Shown: piece after piece, positions 1 through 6,292 of the stretch | Numbering within the stretch: the first letter of the stretch is position 1 | How the letters are laid out: every line of letters begins with the position of its first letter | Source: Thioalkalivibrio sp. | Lineage (GTDB): Bacteria > Pseudomonadota > Gammaproteobacteria > Ectothiorhodospirales > Ectothiorhodospiraceae | Length of the DNA stretch: 6,496 nucleotides | Assembly: GCA_007120575.1 (NCBI GenBank) | Contig: SKNJ01000126.1 | Coordinates: 1-6,496, forward strand | Reading direction: 5' to 3' | The notes under the pieces: model-generated | Database searches by the model: none | What the model was told of the DNA's origin: nothing | The model's input: only the letters and a program-made list of their open reading frames with translations | Program-made: the position numbers and the translations under genes

Positions 1-1373
1 AGGAACAGCCAGGCAACGATCGCGACTGCCGCGATTACCGCTACCGCGTCAGCGGTGAGGGCCGCGGCCAGGGTGTGACGCACACGCTTTATGCCGATCG
101 CGCCGAAGTAGACGGCGAGGACGTAGAAGGTCGTCTCGGTGGAGCCCTGAAGGGTGGAGACGAGCAGGCCCACGTGGGTGTCCGGCCCGGTGGCCGGGTC
201 CTGCATGATCGCAGCCATGATGCCGTAGGCCCCGGAGCCGGACAGGGGCCGTAGCAGGGCCATCGGCAGTGCCTCCGCAGGCAGGCCAAAGGGCGCAGTC
301 CAGGGGCCGATCGCGTTCACGAATACGCCCAGTGCACCGCTCTCGCGCAGCATCCCGACCGCGACCAGGATCGCCACCAGGTAGGGGATGATGCGCAGCG
401 CGACATTGAAGCCCTCCTTGGCCCCTTCCACGAACACCTCGTAGACCGGTACGCCGCGAATGACGCCGTAGGACAGGAAGCCGACCACCAGCCCCGGGAT
501 GATCCACGGGGCGATGGCCTGGCCGTACAGCACCGTCAGGGGGATCACCGCGAGTACCGCGAGCAGCACCAGGATCGACACCCAGGCCGGGTAGCCCTCG
601 CTGGGGACCTCGATATTCATCGGTTGCTGGTCGCTGTTCTCCGCCGCTTCGTCGGCGTGTTGCGCGGCCTCGGCGGTTGTCTCCTGGCCGGCCTCACGCA
701 TCGTGTCGCCCCGTTCGCTCGCGGTGTCCGCGGATGTCTGGCCCGGATCGATGCTGCGAGTCGCCGGTGGTGGCAGGAAGTAGCGCTGCAGGATCAGCGC
801 GCTGGCGATGCCGGCGATGGTCGCGAACAGGGTGGCGAACAGCGTGGTCGGCAGGATCGCGGCCGGCACCTCGGAACCCAGCGAGGCACGCAGGGCGATG
901 ACGCCGGTGGGCAGCAGCGTGATGCTGGAGGTGTTGATCGCCAGGAACAGTGCCATCGCATTGGTCGCGGTCCCCGGGTGCGGGTTCAGCTTCTCCAGCT
1001 CCTGCATCGCGCGGATGCCGAACGGCGTGGCGGCATTGCCCAGGCCCAGGATGTTCGCGGAGAAGTTCAGGATCATCGCACCCATCGCCGGGTGTTCCGG
1101 CGGGACCGACGGAAACAGACGGACCATCAGGGGGCGCAGCAGCCGGGCCAGCACGGTCAGCAGGCCACCGGCCTCGGCGATCTTCATCAGGCCCAGGAAC
1201 AGGGCCATCACCCCGACCAGTCCGAGTGCCAGTTCCACGGCAGAGCCGGCGGCCTCGATCGCGCCCTCCGAAAGCGCCTGCATCGGCTGTTCGTCGGGGT
1301 CGGTGGAGCGGATCTCGCGGTAGCCCGCGGTCAGGACGGCGATCAGGATCAGCGCGAGAAAGATCAGGTTCAT
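1..1373 (-). CDS. Fused SpmA/SpmB-type nucleoside recognition (Gate) domain membrane protein, 3' end cut by window
   Basis: Reading leftward from the ATG at 1373-1371, the frame stays open for 457 codons to the window edge, so the C-terminus is missing, probably by only a few residues. The protein is an integral inner-membrane protein. An SpmA-like half (about 1-200) carries NFSANILGLGNAATPFG at 103-119 and an LFLAINTSSITLLPTG stretch at 142-157. A hydrophilic, charged linker (about 201-261) follows, then an SpmB-like half (about 262 onward) with RPLSGSGAYG at 375-384 and GSTETTFYVLAVYFG at 410-424. These are hallmark motifs of the spore maturation protein A and B families (nucleoside recognition/Gate domain). 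Fusions of the two are known in non-sporulating proteobacteria, where the transported substrate is not established. The start follows the SDR stop by 28 bp and has no clean SD, so co-transcription and coupling with the SDR gene are likely. The family call is firm; the substrate is unknown. Confidence 0.93.
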   Translation of the reverse strand, partial: MNLIFLALILIAVLTAGYREIRSTDPDEQPMQALSEGAIEAAGSAVELALGLVGVMALFLGLMKIAEAGGLLTVLARLLRPLMVRLFPSVPPEHPAMGAMILNFSANILGLGNAATPFGIRAMQELEKLNPHPGTATNAMALFLAINTSSITLLPTGVIALRASLGSEVPAAILPTTLFATLFATIAGIASALILQRYFLPPPATRSIDPGQTSADTASERGDTMREAGQETTAEAAQHADEAAENSDQQPMNIEVPSEGYPAWVSILVLLAVLAVIPLTVLYGQAIAPWIIPGLVVGFLSYGVIRGVPVYEVFVEGAKEGFNVALRIIPYLVAILVAVGMLRESGALGVFVNAIGPWTAPFGLPAEALPMALLRPLSGSGAYGIMAAIMQDPATGPDTHVGLLVSTLQGSTETTFYVLAVYFGAIGIKRVRHTLAAALTADAVAVIAAVAIVAWLF

Positions 1374-1378
1374 GCGAT

Positions 1379-1391
1379 GCCGGGCCCCGGC
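1379..1391 (-). promoter_or_regulatory. GC-rich hairpin in the ribosome-binding region of the SpmAB-like gene
   Basis: An inverted repeat with arms GCCGGG and CCCGGC and a one-base centre lies 5 nt upstream of the ATG at 1373. In RNA it can form a 5-bp all-GC stem with a 3-nt loop. It covers the usual SD position, and no good SD is visible elsewhere in the 28-bp gap. The SDR stop codon is 10 nt upstream of the hairpin, so ribosomes terminating there could open it. The repeat is seen directly; the regulatory role is inference. Confidence 0.35.
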
Positions 1392-1401
1392 CGCGCGAAC
1401 A

Positions 1402-2265
1402 TCAGCGGTTTTCCCCGCGCGAGACGCTGCGCAGCACGGCGTCCATGGTGCGGGCCGGCAGCAGCCACTTGAGGAACGCGAACAGGCGGGTAGGGAAGGT
1501 CACGTGGTAGCGCACCCGCGGGCGGCGTGCCTCCAGGGCATGGACCACGCAGCGCGCGACCGCCTCGGGATCGAGGGTGAACGGGGCGTCGGCTTCGGCA
1601 TTCGCCATGCGTGCCTCGGCGGCACGATAGGTCTCCTGCCACGGGCTGTGCTCGCGCTGGATGTGGTAGCGAAAGGCCTTCAGTGCATTGGCGCGGAATT
1701 CGCTGCGGATCGGCCCCGGCTCGATCAGGGCGACGTGGATGCCGGTGCCATGCAGTTCCTGGCGCAGGGTATCGCTCATCCCCTCGATCGCGAACTTGGA
1801 GGTCACGTAGGCCCCGCGCAGGCGCAGGGCGACGAAACCGAGCACCGAACTGTTCTGGATGATGCGGCCTTCGCCGGCGCGGCGCATGGCCGGCAGGACG
1901 GCGTTGGTCAGCTCCAGCCAGCCGAGCACGTTGGTCTCCAGCTGCGCGCGCAGGGTGGCGCGGTTGAGGTCTTCCACCGCCCCGGGTTGCCCGTAGGCGC
2001 CGTTGTTGAACAGACCGTACAGTTTTCCGCCGGTACGGTGGAGAACCTCGGTGACGGCTGAATGGATGCTGGCGGGATCGTCGAGATCCAGTTGCAGGGC
2101 CTCGAAACCCGCGTCTTTCAGGCGCGATACATCTTCCCCTCGCCGCGCCGTGGCGAATACCCGGTAGCCGCGGTCGCGCAGGTGCCGGGCGGTGCAGGCG
2201 CCGATCCCGCTGGAACAACCGGTGATCAGGACAGCGCGGGCGGTGGAGTCATTGGCCTGGTGCAT
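1402..2265 (-). CDS. SDR family oxidoreductase (classical short-chain dehydrogenase/reductase)
   Basis: This 287-residue soluble protein is a classical Rossmann-fold short-chain dehydrogenase. The N-terminal nucleotide-binding motif TGCSSGIG is at 15-22. The ATARR stretch at 38-42, with basic residues after strand 2, suggests NADP(H) preference. NNGAYG at 87-92 takes the place of the usual NNAG, and N112 is the likely catalytic Asn. The Ser-Tyr-Lys set is S140, Y153 and K157 (YVTSK). EPGPIRSEF follows near 190 in the cofactor-binding loop region. The overall pattern, including a C-terminal YHVTFPT..FAFLKWLLP segment, resembles the E. coli YbbO-like subfamily of uncharacterised SDRs. The substrate cannot be told. 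The start is the ATG at 2265-2263, which has only a weak GGAC upstream. It lies 39 bp after the DsrE-like gene and 28 bp before the SpmAB-like gene on the same strand, consistent with an operon. Confidence 0.92.
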   Translation of the reverse strand: MHQANDSTARAVLITGCSSGIGACTARHLRDRGYRVFATARRGEDVSRLKDAGFEALQLDLDDPASIHSAVTEVLHRTGGKLYGLFNNGAYGQPGAVEDLNRATLRAQLETNVLGWLELTNAVLPAMRRAGEGRIIQNSSVLGFVALRLRGAYVTSKFAIEGMSDTLRQELHGTGIHVALIEPGPIRSEFRANALKAFRYHIQREHSPWQETYRAAEARMANAEADAPFTLDPEAVARCVVHALEARRPRVRYHVTFPTRLFAFLKWLLPARTMDAVLRSVSRGENR

Positions 2266-2304
2266 GGTGACAGGTCCGTTGGCTGCGGATTGGGGCCCCG
2301 GCGA

Positions 2305-2682
2305 TCAGTAGGTCAGGGTGGTGACGCCCTCCTCGACAGCCTCGCCAATGAAGGCGGCGCCGCCGCGCATGCCGTCCAGTTCGGGGATGGCATTGTCCAG
2401 GGTCAGGTTGTGTTCCTCCATTGCCCCGGCGCAGGCATAGAAGCGGCAGCCGGCCTCGTGGGCATCCTGCATGAAACTGTACACGGATTTCTCTTCCGCC
2501 TCGCCCGGGTGGATCCGTTCGGCCACGCCCGGGCGCAGCAGGTTGGTGGTCCCGGCGGCGAAATAGATCTCCACCTCCAGGTCCATGGCGGCGGCCACGG
2601 TGGCCTGGAAAAACGGGGCACCCAGGGTGCCCGGTCGGTCCAGGTCCAGGTTCAGGAGCATGATGACAATCTTTTCGGCCAT
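2305..2682 (-). CDS. DsrE/DsrF-like family protein
   Basis: This small cytosolic protein of 125 residues has the layout of the DsrE/DsrF/DrsH-like fold: a first beta strand EKIVIMLLN (3-11), a helix with FFQATVAAAMDLE (24-36), a second strand VEIYFAAGTTNLL (37-49), then RFYACAGAMEEHNLT (80-94). Cysteines C79 and C84 precede the AMEEHNL helix, and C84 is in the position where persulfide-carrying members of this superfamily keep their reactive Cys. Members with that Cys act in sulfur relay (DsrEFH, TusBCD). Many others are of unknown function and are often annotated as DsrE family or peroxiredoxin family protein. A good SD (GAGGAAA, 7 nt before the ATG) supports the start. It is the first gene of a leftward group with the SDR and SpmAB-like genes. 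No dsr, tus or hdr partner is in the window, so a role in sulfur oxidation is only possible. Confidence 0.85.
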   Translation of the reverse strand: MAEKIVIMLLNLDLDRPGTLGAPFFQATVAAAMDLEVEIYFAAGTTNLLRPGVAERIHPGEAEEKSVYSFMQDAHEAGCRFYACAGAMEEHNLTLDNAIPELDGMRGGAAFIGEAVEEGVTTLTY

Positions 2683-2685
2683 GAC

Positions 2686-2693
2686 TTTTCCTC
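2686..2693 (-). promoter_or_regulatory. Ribosome binding site of the DsrE-like gene
   Basis: On the minus strand GAGGAAAA precedes the ATG at 2682; the GAGG core is 7 nt from the start codon. This is the clearest SD of the leftward group and fixes the start of the DsrE-like gene. Confidence 0.75.
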
Positions 2694-2705
2694 GGGTTTG
2701 TTAGC

Positions 2706-2725
2706 GAGACACTGCCCAGTGTCTC
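2706..2725. promoter_or_regulatory. 20-bp near-perfect palindrome in the divergent intergenic region
   Basis: The arms GAGACACTG (2706-2714) and CAGTGTCTC (2717-2725) are exact reverse complements separated by CC. The element ends 23 bp before the ATG of the DsrE-like gene, just upstream of its SD, and about 108 bp before fmdB. No T-run follows on either strand, so it is not an intrinsic terminator. It could be an operator for a dimeric regulator acting on the DsrE-like operon, or a 5' UTR hairpin (8-bp stem with GCCC or GGGC loop). The repeat is certain; the function is inferred. Confidence 0.55.
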
Positions 2726-2770
2726 CTGGATGTCGCGAATCCTCCGCCGCGCAGGTGTTGCCCTGCAAGC

Positions 2771-2799
2771 CTTTTATTCCGGCGAAACGGCCGCATAAT
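2771..2799 (+). promoter_or_regulatory. Possible sigma70-type promoter for fmdB-DUF502
   Basis: The sequence CATAAT at 2794-2799 matches 5 of 6 bases of the -10 consensus and lies in the most AT-rich stretch of the intergenic region. The hexamer 17 bp upstream (CTTTTA, 2771-2776) is a poor -35 match. The start of transcription would fall near 2806, giving a leader of about 27 nt. Only the -10 element is convincing. Confidence 0.35.
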
Positions 2800-2821
2800 A
2801 CGATGCATCCGCGTGATCATC

Positions 2822-2826
2822 AGGAG
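2822..2826 (+). promoter_or_regulatory. Ribosome binding site of the FmdB-like gene
   Basis: AGGAG lies 6 nt upstream of the ATG at 2833. It selects this start over the upstream in-frame methionines, and the protein then begins directly with the family's MPLYEY motif. Confidence 0.8.
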
Positions 2827-2832
2827 ACCCCA

Positions 2833-3150
2833 ATGCCTCTTTACGAATACCAGTGCGAGAAGTGTGGCGAGCTGAGCGAGATCCTGCAGCGCCTGTCCGA
2901 CCCGCCCGCGACCACTTGCCCGGCCTGCGGGGCCGAGGCCCTGACCAAGCGCGTGTCCGCCGCCGGGTTCCGGCTGGCCGGCGGTGGCTGGTACGAGACC
3001 GACTTCAAGAAGGACGGCAAGCGTAATCTGAAAGAGGGCAGCGGCTCCGGCACGAGTTCCAGTGGCGGCACCTCGACGACCTCGGACTCCTCCGCGAAGT
3101 CCGCGTCTTCCGGTAGCGCCAAGACCAGCACCGCCGCAACCGGAACCTGA
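2833..3150 (+). CDS. FmdB family zinc ribbon protein
   Basis: This small protein of 105 residues starts with MPLYEYQCEKCG, the signature of the FmdB/CxxC_CxxC_SSSS regulatory-type zinc ribbon. Two CxxC knuckles, C8/C11 and C29/C32, would bind one zinc ion. A conserved core follows: TKRVSAAGFRLAGGGWYETDFK (38-59, broken across strand and turn), typical of proteobacterial members. From about 69 to the end the tail is low-complexity Ser/Gly/Thr/Ala/Lys, also typical of the family and probably disordered. Although named after a putative amide/formamide regulator, the role of most members is unknown. It is followed after 3 bp by the DUF502 gene, with aspS further downstream. Its start is supported by a strong SD; the same frame is open for a long way upstream but has no comparable start signal. 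Confidence 0.93.
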   Translation: MPLYEYQCEKCGELSEILQRLSDPPATTCPACGAEALTKRVSAAGFRLAGGGWYETDFKKDGKRNLKEGSGSGTSSSGGTSTTSDSSAKSASSGSAKTSTAATGT

Positions 3151-3153
3151 CCC

Positions 3154-3795
3154 ATGCTGGTCTCCCTGCGCCGCTACCTGATTGCAGGGCTGCTGGTCTG
3201 GCTGCCACTGATCATCACGGGCTTCATCATCAAGCTGCTGGTCGATCTGCTGGACTTTACCATCCTGCTGCTGCCGCCCGGTTGGCGCCCGGAGGCACTG
3301 CTGGGCTTCTCCGTCCCTGGCGCCGGGATCGCGCTGGCGATCGTGATCGTGTTCGTGACCGGCCTGGTGGTGGCGAACATCGTTGGCAAGCGCCTGGTCC
3401 ACCTGGGCGAGTCGATCGTTCGCCGCATCCCCCTGGTCAGTTCTATCTACGGTGCGGTCAAGCAGGTGACCGAGACGGTGCTGTCGGATGGCGGGCAGGC
3501 ATTCCGCAAGGTCGTGATGATCGAGTACCCGCGGCGCGGCCTGTGGTCGATCGGGTTCATGACCGGGGTGGGCTGCGGGGAGGTCCAGCGGCGCACCGAG
3601 CACGATGTGATCTCGGTGTTCATCCCGACCACTCCCAACCCGACCTCGGGTTTCGTGCTGCTGGTGCCGCGCGAAGATGTGGTGGAACTCGACATGACAG
3701 TCGAGGACGGCCTCAAGTTTGTGATGTCACTGGGCGTCGTGTCGCCCCTGGGCAGTATCGACGACGCCCCGGCACCCGCCGTCCCCCGCGGCTGA
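3154..3795 (+). CDS. DUF502 domain-containing membrane protein
   Basis: This 213-residue protein has two N-terminal transmembrane segments (about 8-29 and 56-78), followed by a soluble region. Family-typical motifs are IPLVSSIYGAVKQV (92-105), EYPRRGLWSIGFMTG (124-138) and VFIPTTPNPTSGF (155-167). The C-terminal ~20 residues are Pro/Ala-rich and unstructured. DUF502 proteins are inner-membrane proteins of unknown function, related to the plant COV (continuous vascular ring) family. The ATG at 3154 lies only 3 bp after the fmdB stop, with a GGA 9 nt upstream inside the fmdB end, so the two genes are almost certainly co-transcribed and probably translationally coupled. Length and motifs agree with an intact family member. 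Confidence 0.94.
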   Translation: MLVSLRRYLIAGLLVWLPLIITGFIIKLLVDLLDFTILLLPPGWRPEALLGFSVPGAGIALAIVIVFVTGLVVANIVGKRLVHLGESIVRRIPLVSSIYGAVKQVTETVLSDGGQAFRKVVMIEYPRRGLWSIGFMTGVGCGEVQRRTEHDVISVFIPTTPNPTSGFVLLVPREDVVELDMTVEDGLKFVMSLGVVSPLGSIDDAPAPAVPRG

Positions 3796-3828
3796 CTGCG
3801 TACGCCATTCGGCGCCGGGGCTGCGGGT

Positions 3829-3857
3829 TTGATCCCTCCGCGGATGCACGGGATACT
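3829..3857 (+). promoter_or_regulatory. Candidate sigma70-type promoter for the phosphoesterase gene
   Basis: TTGATC (3829-3834, 4/6 to the -35 consensus) and GATACT (3852-3857, 4/6 to the -10 consensus) are separated by the optimal 17 bp in the 88-bp gap after DUF502. Transcription would start near 3864, about 20 nt before the start codon. An ATCCC/GGGAT inverted repeat (3832-3836 and 3850-3854), centred close to a TCCGCGGA palindrome (3837-3844), overlaps it and could be an operator. This is visual matching only. Confidence 0.4.
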
Positions 3858-3871
3858 CCGGCTTTTCGAGC

Positions 3872-3876
3872 AGGGA
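3872..3876 (+). promoter_or_regulatory. Ribosome binding site of the phosphoesterase gene
   Basis: AGGGA, followed by AG, lies 7 nt before a GTG (3884) and 10 nt before an adjacent ATG (3887). Either codon could be used; the products differ by one residue. Confidence 0.55.
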
Positions 3877-3883
3877 AGCCGCC

Positions 3884-6277
3884 GTGATGCCGAATCATTC
3901 CTCGCCGTCCCGTACCCTGCTCATTACGCGCCACCCGGATGGGCACGAGTCCGGGGATCGCTACGAGCTCTGGGGCTTTGACTGGCAGGCGGAGGCCCTG
4001 CTGGCACCGCTGCCGGTGGACCCGAAGGCCCGGATCCCGGGCGGACACCGGCTGGCGGCCATCGGCAACTATCTGCTCGAGTGGGGGCCGCTGACCCTCG
4101 ACGACTACTACCCCTGCTTTCCCTATCGTCTGTACGCCCTCGACTCCGCAGGGGGCGATCCGCTCGCGACCCGGCCGCTGCGGCAAGGGGTCTGGAGCAA
4201 GGAGAAGTTCTGGGGCCGGCGTACCGACTTCGGCAATCCCGATGGCGGACACGAGGAATACGACCAGGGCCGGGAACTGTTACTGCTGCCACTGCACAAC
4301 TTCCTGCTGAACCTGATTCCGACCGAGGGGCGGGGGACGTTCCGGCTCTGGAACTTCGATCCGGCACCGGGTCAGGCTGGCAACCCCGACCCGTTGCCGG
4401 AGCCCTGGACCCCGCAGGGGGCGTTCGAACGGATCCAGTACGGCCGCGAACTGCTCCCGGTCGGGAATTACGTCCTCGATTACGCCCCGGACACCGGCGC
4501 CTATCGCCTGTGGAGTTTTGACCCGCAGAACCCGATGCCGCTGGCCCGGCCACTGGTACAGGAAGGTCGCTGGCAGGATTTTGGCGAAGATCATCGCCTG
4601 CTGGCGCTGGACGGGTTCGTACTGGAATGCATCCTGAGCGAGGGACGTTATCGCCTGTGGCGTTTTGTACCGGACGCCGCGGATCCGCTTTGTGGCCCGG
4701 TGCGCGAAGGGGTCCTCCCGGACGCCTTTTCGCCGAAGGTGGAGTTGACCGCGGTGGAGCGGCGTCGCCCGATCCATGTGGAGGCTGCCGAGCAGCCGGG
4801 CAGCATGGACTTCATGCGCAAGCATATCCGCCACGTGGTCTACTACATGGTCGAGAACCGTTCCTTCGATCATGTCTGCGGCTGGCTGTACGCCCACGAG
4901 GATCCGCGCAATATCCACTGCGTCGGACGCGACGGCCCATTCGACGGTGCCAGTCGGGACTTCTGGAATCGCGATACCGGTGGCAACAAGGTCCATCTCG
5001 ACGTTTATCGCGATGGCCGGCTGAGCGAGGACTGGCTGCTGGAGGCGCTGGACCAGGATCCGTATCACGAGTGCTCGGACGTGCTGCGGCAGATGTTCCA
5101 CACCGATCCGGATGCCTGGCAGCGCGGCGAGACCCCGGACATGGGCGGGTTCGTCTACAACAATGGCACGCCGCAGGTGATGCAGACGTTCAGCCCGGAG
5201 CAGCTGCCGGTACTCAATGGCCTCGCCCGGTCCTTCGCGGTCTCCGACGCCTGGTTCTGTTCGATGCCGGGCGGGACCGACGTGAATCGCGCGTTTTCCC
5301 TGACCGGCTCCGCCCTGCAGCAGCTCAACAACTTCCAGAATGGCGACCAGTACGAGTACTGGCCGTACACCCCGCATCGCCCCTCGATCTGGAAGACCCT
5401 GTGGAGTAACGGAATCGACGACTGGAAGATCTATCACTCCACCGAGTGGTTCGATTTCGTATTCAGCTATCACCTGTTCCTGCAGGGGCAGATCCCCTCC
5501 CTGGATGCCGACCCATCCGGGCACATCGGCCCACTGAAGGATTTTATGGAGGATGCCCGGAAGGGCGAACTGCCGGCCTTCAGCTACATCGAGCCGGTGT
5601 GGATCGCCAAGGACGGCACCACCTCCTACCACCCGGGCGGAGATCTGGTTCCCGGCGAGCGCGCGCTGAACGAGATCTACAATGCCCTGCGCAGTGGTCC
5701 TGCCTGGGACGAGACCCTGCTGGTGATTACCTTCGACGAGCATGGCGGGATCTTTGATCACGTCCCGCCGCCCTGTGCCCGCAACCCGTGGCCGAATGAC
5801 GTCAATGACGGTTTTTGCTACAACATCCTGGGGCCTCGGGTCCCGACACTGCTGGTCTCGCCCTGGATTCGCGAGCAGACGGTCTTTCGTTCGCCTACCG
5901 ATGTTGCCTACGATTCCACCTCGATCCTCGCGACCCTGTTGCACTGGTTCGGGATCCCGCCGATGCGCTGGGGTCTGGGGGAGCGCGTGGCTCGGGCGCC
6001 AACCTTCGAGGGCACTCTGTTGCGGGAATACCCGCGAAGCGATTCGCCGGCGTTCACGCCACCCTGGGACCGCGATTTTCCGCGTGCGGGGGGCGGGCAT
6101 CCCGACGTTCCGCTGAATGATCTCCACCGTCTGATGTTGCCGCGCCTGCTGTGGGCGCTGGGGGGCGGGCGCGCGGACGCGCGCGCCTGCCGACGCGAGG
6201 CTGAAGCCATGCTGGAACGCTCACGCGACCTTCGGGGCCTGCACCACCGAATCCAGGCCTTCACCGCGGGGCTGTAG
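3884..6277 (+). CDS. Phosphoesterase (phospholipase C/acid phosphatase superfamily) with N-terminal propeller-like repeats
   Basis: Two parts are visible in this 797-residue protein. Residues ~11-283 hold about five degenerate repeats marked by YELWGFD (27), YRLYALD (81), FRLWNFD (153), YRLWSFD (207) and YRLWRFV (256). From ~308 a PF04185-type phosphoesterase domain follows: HVVYYMVENRSFDH with E324/N325 as likely metal ligands, DPYHE (H395), GGTDVNR with T465 as likely nucleophile, YHPGGDLVPGE (H583), ITFDEHGGIFDHVPPP with D618/E619, and RVPTLLVSPW (to 661). The C-terminal ~90 residues are partly helical. By homology to phospholipase C and AcpA-type acid phosphatases it hydrolyses a phosphoester, but the substrate is unknown. 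Those relatives usually carry a Tat or Sec signal; none is visible here and the N-terminus is hydrophilic, so it may be cytosolic or exported another way. It separates DUF502 from aspS and appears to have its own promoter. No frameshift or missing catalytic motif is seen. Start is GTG 3884 or ATG 3887. Confidence 0.88.
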   Translation: MMPNHSSPSRTLLITRHPDGHESGDRYELWGFDWQAEALLAPLPVDPKARIPGGHRLAAIGNYLLEWGPLTLDDYYPCFPYRLYALDSAGGDPLATRPLRQGVWSKEKFWGRRTDFGNPDGGHEEYDQGRELLLLPLHNFLLNLIPTEGRGTFRLWNFDPAPGQAGNPDPLPEPWTPQGAFERIQYGRELLPVGNYVLDYAPDTGAYRLWSFDPQNPMPLARPLVQEGRWQDFGEDHRLLALDGFVLECILSEGRYRLWRFVPDAADPLCGPVREGVLPDAFSPKVELTAVERRRPIHVEAAEQPGSMDFMRKHIRHVVYYMVENRSFDHVCGWLYAHEDPRNIHCVGRDGPFDGASRDFWNRDTGGNKVHLDVYRDGRLSEDWLLEALDQDPYHECSDVLRQMFHTDPDAWQRGETPDMGGFVYNNGTPQVMQTFSPEQLPVLNGLARSFAVSDAWFCSMPGGTDVNRAFSLTGSALQQLNNFQNGDQYEYWPYTPHRPSIWKTLWSNGIDDWKIYHSTEWFDFVFSYHLFLQGQIPSLDADPSGHIGPLKDFMEDARKGELPAFSYIEPVWIAKDGTTSYHPGGDLVPGERALNEIYNALRSGPAWDETLLVITFDEHGGIFDHVPPPCARNPWPNDVNDGFCYNILGPRVPTLLVSPWIREQTVFRSPTDVAYDSTSILATLLHWFGIPPMRWGLGERVARAPTFEGTLLREYPRSDSPAFTPPWDRDFPRAGGGHPDVPLNDLHRLMLPRLLWALGGGRADARACRREAEAMLERSRDLRGLHHRIQAFTAGL
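3914..4732 (+). repeat. About five degenerate protein repeats (propeller-like) in the phosphoesterase N-terminus
   Basis: The coding sequence contains recurring units of roughly 49-72 codons with the pattern G(N/x)YxL...G.YRLWxFD...DPL..P(L/V)..G.W. The YRLWxFD cores fall at residues 27, 81, 153, 207 and 256. The last two units share the identical 12-mer TATCGCCTGTGG at 4502 and 4649, exactly 49 codons apart. Aromatic and Gly-rich blades of this length resemble beta-propeller or related all-beta repeat folds. I cannot assign a named repeat family. Confidence 0.6.
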
Positions 6278-6292
6278 CGAGGGCCTCTCCGG

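Noticed and set aside
624..1472. Plus-strand open frame of 282 codons opposite the SpmAB-like gene
   Set aside because: Its translation is Arg/Gln/Gly-rich without any domain, and the minus strand encodes clear SpmA and SpmB motifs over the same region.
2291..2300. GGGGCCCC palindrome between the DsrE-like and SDR genes as a terminator
   Set aside because: It is only 8 bp with no loop and no T-run; short GC palindromes are common in this base composition.
2706..2725. Palindrome as an intrinsic terminator
   Set aside because: Neither strand has a T-run after the stem, and it lies between divergent starts, where no transcript is expected to end.
2062..2832. Upstream extension of the FmdB frame (same open frame back to 2062)
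   Set aside because: The extension crosses two minus-strand genes and has no family similarity. A strong SD and the MPLYEY motif place the true start at 2833.
2701..3603. Minus-strand 300-codon open frame across fmdB and DUF502
   Set aside because: Its composition (Gln/Asp/His/Arg-rich) is typical of an antisense shadow; both plus-strand genes have convincing family motifs.
3838..3843. CCGCGG and other short GC palindromes as repeat family or attachment site
   Set aside because: They are expected by chance at this GC content, and no matching direct repeat flanks the phosphoesterase gene.
4280..6127. Open frame of 615 codons on the minus strand opposite the phosphoesterase
   Set aside because: It is a mirror of the real gene in high-GC DNA. 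Its translation shows no recognisable family and the plus-strand frame carries complete phosphoesterase motifs.
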